Source: Chloroflexota bacterium
GTDB lineage: Bacteria > Chloroflexota > Dehalococcoidia > SHYB01
Assembly (NCBI GenBank): GCA_016200725.1
Contig: JACQEE010000246.1
Coordinates: forward strand, 1 to 14,798
Direction: 5' to 3'
DNA: 14,798 nucleotides
Part shown: piece by piece, positions 12,340-14,798 of the stretch
Numbering within the stretch: position 1 is the first letter of the stretch
Layout: each line of letters starts with the position of its first letter
Notes under the pieces: generated by a model
Database searches by the model: none
Seen by the model: only the letters and a program-made list of their open reading frames with translations
What the model was told of the DNA's origin: nothing
Program-made: the position numbers and the translations under genes

Positions 12340-14610
12340 CTAGCGACTGCGCAGGGTGTTGAGCGCAGAGCCCGCCTTGATCCAGCCGATCTGCTCCTCG
12401 TTGAGCGTATGCTTCAGCTGGATCTCATCCTTCGAGCCGTCGGTGTGCATCAGCACAGCCTTGACTGGTTTGCCAGGCGCGAGACCTTTGAGGTCGAGCA
12501 GGCTGACGCGGTCGGTCTCCCTCACCTTGTCATAGTCGGCAGGGTTGGTAAACGTGAGCGGCAGGATGCCCTGCTTCTTGAGATTGGATTCGTGGATGCG
12601 GGCGAAGGAACGGGTGATGACGGCAGCGCACCCGAGGTGTCGCGGCGTCATCGCGGCGTGCTCGCGGCTGCTGCCCTCGCCGTAGTTGGTATCACCGACA
12701 ACGACCCACTTGAGCCCTCGCTTCTTGAAGTCGCGTGCGATCTTGGGGAATAACACGCCATTCTCGCCAGTGATCGGATTCATGCCCTTGCCAGCCTCGC
12801 CGGTGTAGGCATTGATCGCGCCGAGGAAGGCGTTGTCGCTGATCTTATCGAGGTGGCCACGGTAGGTGAGCCACGGACCCGCGGGCGAGATATGGTCAGT
12901 CGTACATTTGCCCTTGGCCTTGAGCAACACGGGCACATCGACAACGTCTTTGCCGTCCCACCGGTCGAAGGGCTGTAGGAGTTGCAATCGAGTGCTGTCC
13001 GGCGCCACTTTCACGTCGACGCCAGAGCGATTGGAAGGGGGAGCGATGTAGCCATCACGACCCTTGGCAAAGCCATTAGACGGCACTTCAGGTGCGGCCT
13101 TTGGCGGCTGGAGCGTGTACTCTCGGCCATCGGCACCCTTGAGTTTGTCCTTCACCGGATTGAACGAAAGGTGCCCGGCGAGTGCGTAGGCCACCACGAC
13201 CTCGGGGCTAGCGATGAAGGACATTGTCTCGGCATTGCCATCGTTGCGCTTCGGAAAGTTGCGGTTGTACGAGTTGATGATGCTGTTGCGCTGACCGGGC
13301 TTGATGTCGTCGCGCTGCCACTGTCCGATGCAAGGGCCGCAGGCGTTGGCTAGCACATTGGCGCCGATGGCCTCGAGTTTAGCGATGAGGCCATCGCGCT
13401 CGATGGTAGCGCGGACCTGCTCGGAACCTGGAGTGATGAGAAGCGAAGTGGCGGCCTTCGCGCCGTGCGCACGTGCCTGCTCAGCGATGTCCACGGCCCG
13501 CACGATGTCCTCGTAGGAGGAGTTGGTGCACGAGCCCACCAATGCCGCGGAAATGTTGTCGGGGTAGTTCTCCTTAGTCACCGCACCAGCCATGGCGGAG
13601 ACAGGGCGGGCTAAGTCAGGCGTGTGTGGGCCGACGACATGCGGCTCGAGTTTGGAGAGGTCGATCTCGATGACCTGCTCGTAGTACTTCTTAGGATTTG
13701 CCTCAACGTCAGCATCGGCGCGCAGTTCCTTGCGACGCGCATCGGCGAGTTTGGCAAGGGCGGCGCGACCCGTGGCGCGGAGGTAAATGCCCATGCGCTC
13801 GTCGTAGGGGAAGACGGAACAGGTAGCACCCAACTCGGCGCCCATGTTGCAGATCGTGGCCTTGCCTGTGCAGGAGATACTCTCCGTACCAGGGCCGAAG
13901 TATTCAATGATGCGGTTGGTACCGCCGGCGACGGTCATGATTCCGGCAAGTTTGAGAATGACGTCCTTCGGCGCAGTCCAGCCGCTCATCTTGCCTGTGA
14001 GTTTGACGCCAACTACCTGAGGATTGAGCACTTCCCAGGGAAAGTCGGCCATGACGTCGACCGCGTCAGCGCCACCGACGCCAGCCGCAACCATCCCGAG
14101 GCCGCAGGCGTTAGGCGTGTGTGAGTCCGTGCCGATCATCAAGCCGCCAGGGAAAGCGTAGTTTTCGAGGACGACCTGGTGAATGATGCCGGAGCCAGGC
14201 TTCCAGAAACCGATGCCGTAGCGGCAAGAGACGCTCTCGAGGAACTGATAGACTTCGTCGTTCTCCTTATTGGCGACATCCATATCCTTGCGCGCACCGA
14301 AGTGGGCAAGGATGAGATGGTCGCAATGAACGGTGGTCGGGACGGCAACCTCGTCGCGGCCAGCCTGCATGAACTGGAGGAGGGCCATCTGCGCGGTGGC
14401 ATCCTGCATGGCGATGCGATCTGGACGTAGAAGCAGGTAAGACTTGCCGGGCACCAACTCCTGGCGCTCAGGGTCGTGCAAATGACCGTAGACAATCTTC
14501 TCAGCGAGCGTGAGGGGACGGTTGAGACGCTTGCGGACGATCGCGAGGTTCTTGTCGGCCCTGGCATAGGCCTGCTCGACGAAGGCGGGCGTGGACTCGA
14601 TGACCGGCAT
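12340..14610 (-). CDS. acn: Aconitate hydratase, mitochondrial type
   Basis: This 756-residue enzyme isomerises citrate and isocitrate in the TCA cycle with a [4Fe-4S] cluster. Cluster ligands are Cys361 ([10 protein letters not shown]), Cys424 and Cys427 ([11 protein letters not shown]); the 63 and 3 residue spacings equal those of human mitochondrial aconitase (385, 448, 451). Substrate-site motifs are [25 protein letters not shown] and [10 protein letters not shown]. Other landmarks are a [11 protein letters not shown] segment at the domain-4 start and a normal C-terminus. The sequence is of the mitochondrial ACO2 type rather than the AcnA/IRP or AcnB types. The ATG at 14610 (MPVIESTP) is chosen because GGAGGAG lies 6 bases upstream; a start 14 codons further up would lie in the structured leader. 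It converges on the HIT gene. Confidence 0.96.
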   Translation of the reverse strand: MPVIESTPAFVEQAYARADKNLAIVRKRLNRPLTLAEKIVYGHLHDPERQELVPGKSYLLLRPDRIAMQDATAQMALLQFMQAGRDEVAVPTTVHCDHLILAHFGARKDMDVANKENDEVYQFLESVSCRYGIGFWKPGSGIIHQVVLENYAFPGGLMIGTDSHTPNACGLGMVAAGVGGADAVDVMADFPWEVLNPQVVGVKLTGKMSGWTAPKDVILKLAGIMTVAGGTNRIIEYFGPGTESISCTGKATICNMGAELGATCSVFPYDERMGIYLRATGRAALAKLADARRKELRADADVEANPKKYYEQVIEIDLSKLEPHVVGPHTPDLARPVSAMAGAVTKENYPDNISAALVGSCTNSSYEDIVRAVDIAEQARAHGAKAATSLLITPGSEQVRATIERDGLIAKLEAIGANVLANACGPCIGQWQRDDIKPGQRNSIINSYNRNFPKRNDGNAETMSFIASPEVVVAYALAGHLSFNPVKDKLKGADGREYTLQPPKAAPEVPSNGFAKGRDGYIAPPSNRSGVDVKVAPDSTRLQLLQPFDRWDGKDVVDVPVLLKAKGKCTTDHISPAGPWLTYRGHLDKISDNAFLGAINAYTGEAGKGMNPITGENGVLFPKIARDFKKRGLKWVVVGDTNYGEGSSREHAAMTPRHLGCAAVITRSFARIHESNLKKQGILPLTFTNPADYDKVRETDRVSLLDLKGLAPGKPVKAVLMHTDGSKDEIQLKHTLNEEQIGWIKAGSALNTLRSR

Positions 14611-14732
14611 TTGAGACTCCTCCGGACGAAAACGACCCGCTACTCCCCTCACCTTACATCGGACGAGTCCGGCGGTGAACAGCGTAGCGGGTCGCTATGA
14701 GCGATGTTCCCGGGTCGGACCCGGCGTAACGA
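14611..14732 (-). promoter_or_regulatory. Structured aconitase leader with alternative helices
   Basis: Read on the minus strand, arms at 14694-14684 and 14643-14633 form a perfect 11-bp helix (CGACCCGCTAC with GTAGCGGGTCG). It is followed by GTTTTCG and then the Shine-Dalgarno (14623-14617). A competing hairpin, TCGCT-CAT-AGCGA (14704-14692), uses part of the same arm. In the loop, CCGGAC (14672-14667) can pair with GTCCGG (14627-14622), which overlaps the first two bases of GGAGGAG. A further 5-bp hairpin (CCGGG-TCCGA-CCCGG, 14724-14710) follows the upstream gene. I match no known riboswitch class. Confidence 0.45.
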
Positions 14733-14798
14733 CTACTTCTTCTTGGCGAAGTAATCCTTGTTGATCTGGATGTACTTCTTGTACTGCTCCGGAGCCGC
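14733..14798 (-). CDS. C-terminal end of an unidentified protein, runs off the right edge
   Basis: The minus strand reads 21 residues, AAPEQYKKYIQINKDYFAKKK, then TAG (stop at 14735-14733). The Lys/Tyr-rich tail and codon use look like a real gene end. Too little remains to name a family. It lies upstream of aconitase on the same strand, with the 122-base structured leader between. Confidence 0.6.
   Translation of the reverse strand, partial: AAPEQYKKYIQINKDYFAKKK

Overview
The window is GC-rich bacterial chromosome with closely spaced genes. It most resembles a member of the Chloroflexota, perhaps a Dehalococcoidia/SAR202-type lineage. The reasons are an F420-type deazaflavin oxidoreductase, a catabolic cluster of CoA-transferase, DUF849 (BKACE) and enoyl-CoA hydratase genes, a mitochondrial-type aconitase, and an rplI-dnaB-dnaD-dnaC-like operon. 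This placement is an inference; no rRNA or other phylogenetic marker is present.

Left part (1-7330), accessory catabolism. A minus-strand pair comes first: a phosphotriesterase-family hydrolase lacking its C-terminal end, followed by the N-terminal part of a zinc/quinone-type MDR dehydrogenase that runs off the left edge. Divergent from these is an amidohydrolase-2 family gene. A second minus-strand pair follows: an enoyl-CoA hydratase/isomerase homologue and a 105-residue protein resembling a dimeric alpha/beta barrel. Divergent from that pair is a plus-strand series: BKACE-1, BKACE-2, an F420-type (Ddn-like) oxidoreductase and a class III CoA-transferase. Several of these proteins lack residues usual for catalysis. 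BKACE-1 has lost its C-terminal part, and about 160 residues of AT-richer sequence resembling a PD-(D/E)XK nuclease fold stand in its place. The spacers carry hairpin and direct-repeat elements.

Middle (7330-11880), replication and translation. A 493-base spacer with repeated motifs and a good sigma70-like promoter leads into rplI (L9 with a long acidic tail), dnaB (replicative helicase), a DnaD-domain primosome protein and a helicase-loader-like ATPase. The ATPase contains two complete DnaC/DnaI-type AAA+ modules in one chain behind a Cys zinc knuckle. Three copies of it would supply the six AAA+ modules needed to match a DnaB hexamer.

Right part (11880-14798). A short HIT-family protein converges on a mitochondrial-type aconitase, with a 13-bp inverted-repeat element between them. 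The aconitase has a 122-nt leader with several mutually exclusive helices, one of which reaches into its Shine-Dalgarno sequence. The last 21 codons of an unidentified minus-strand gene occupy the right edge.

The observations most worth following up are the tandem AAA+ loader, the BKACE/nuclease chimera and the aconitase leader.
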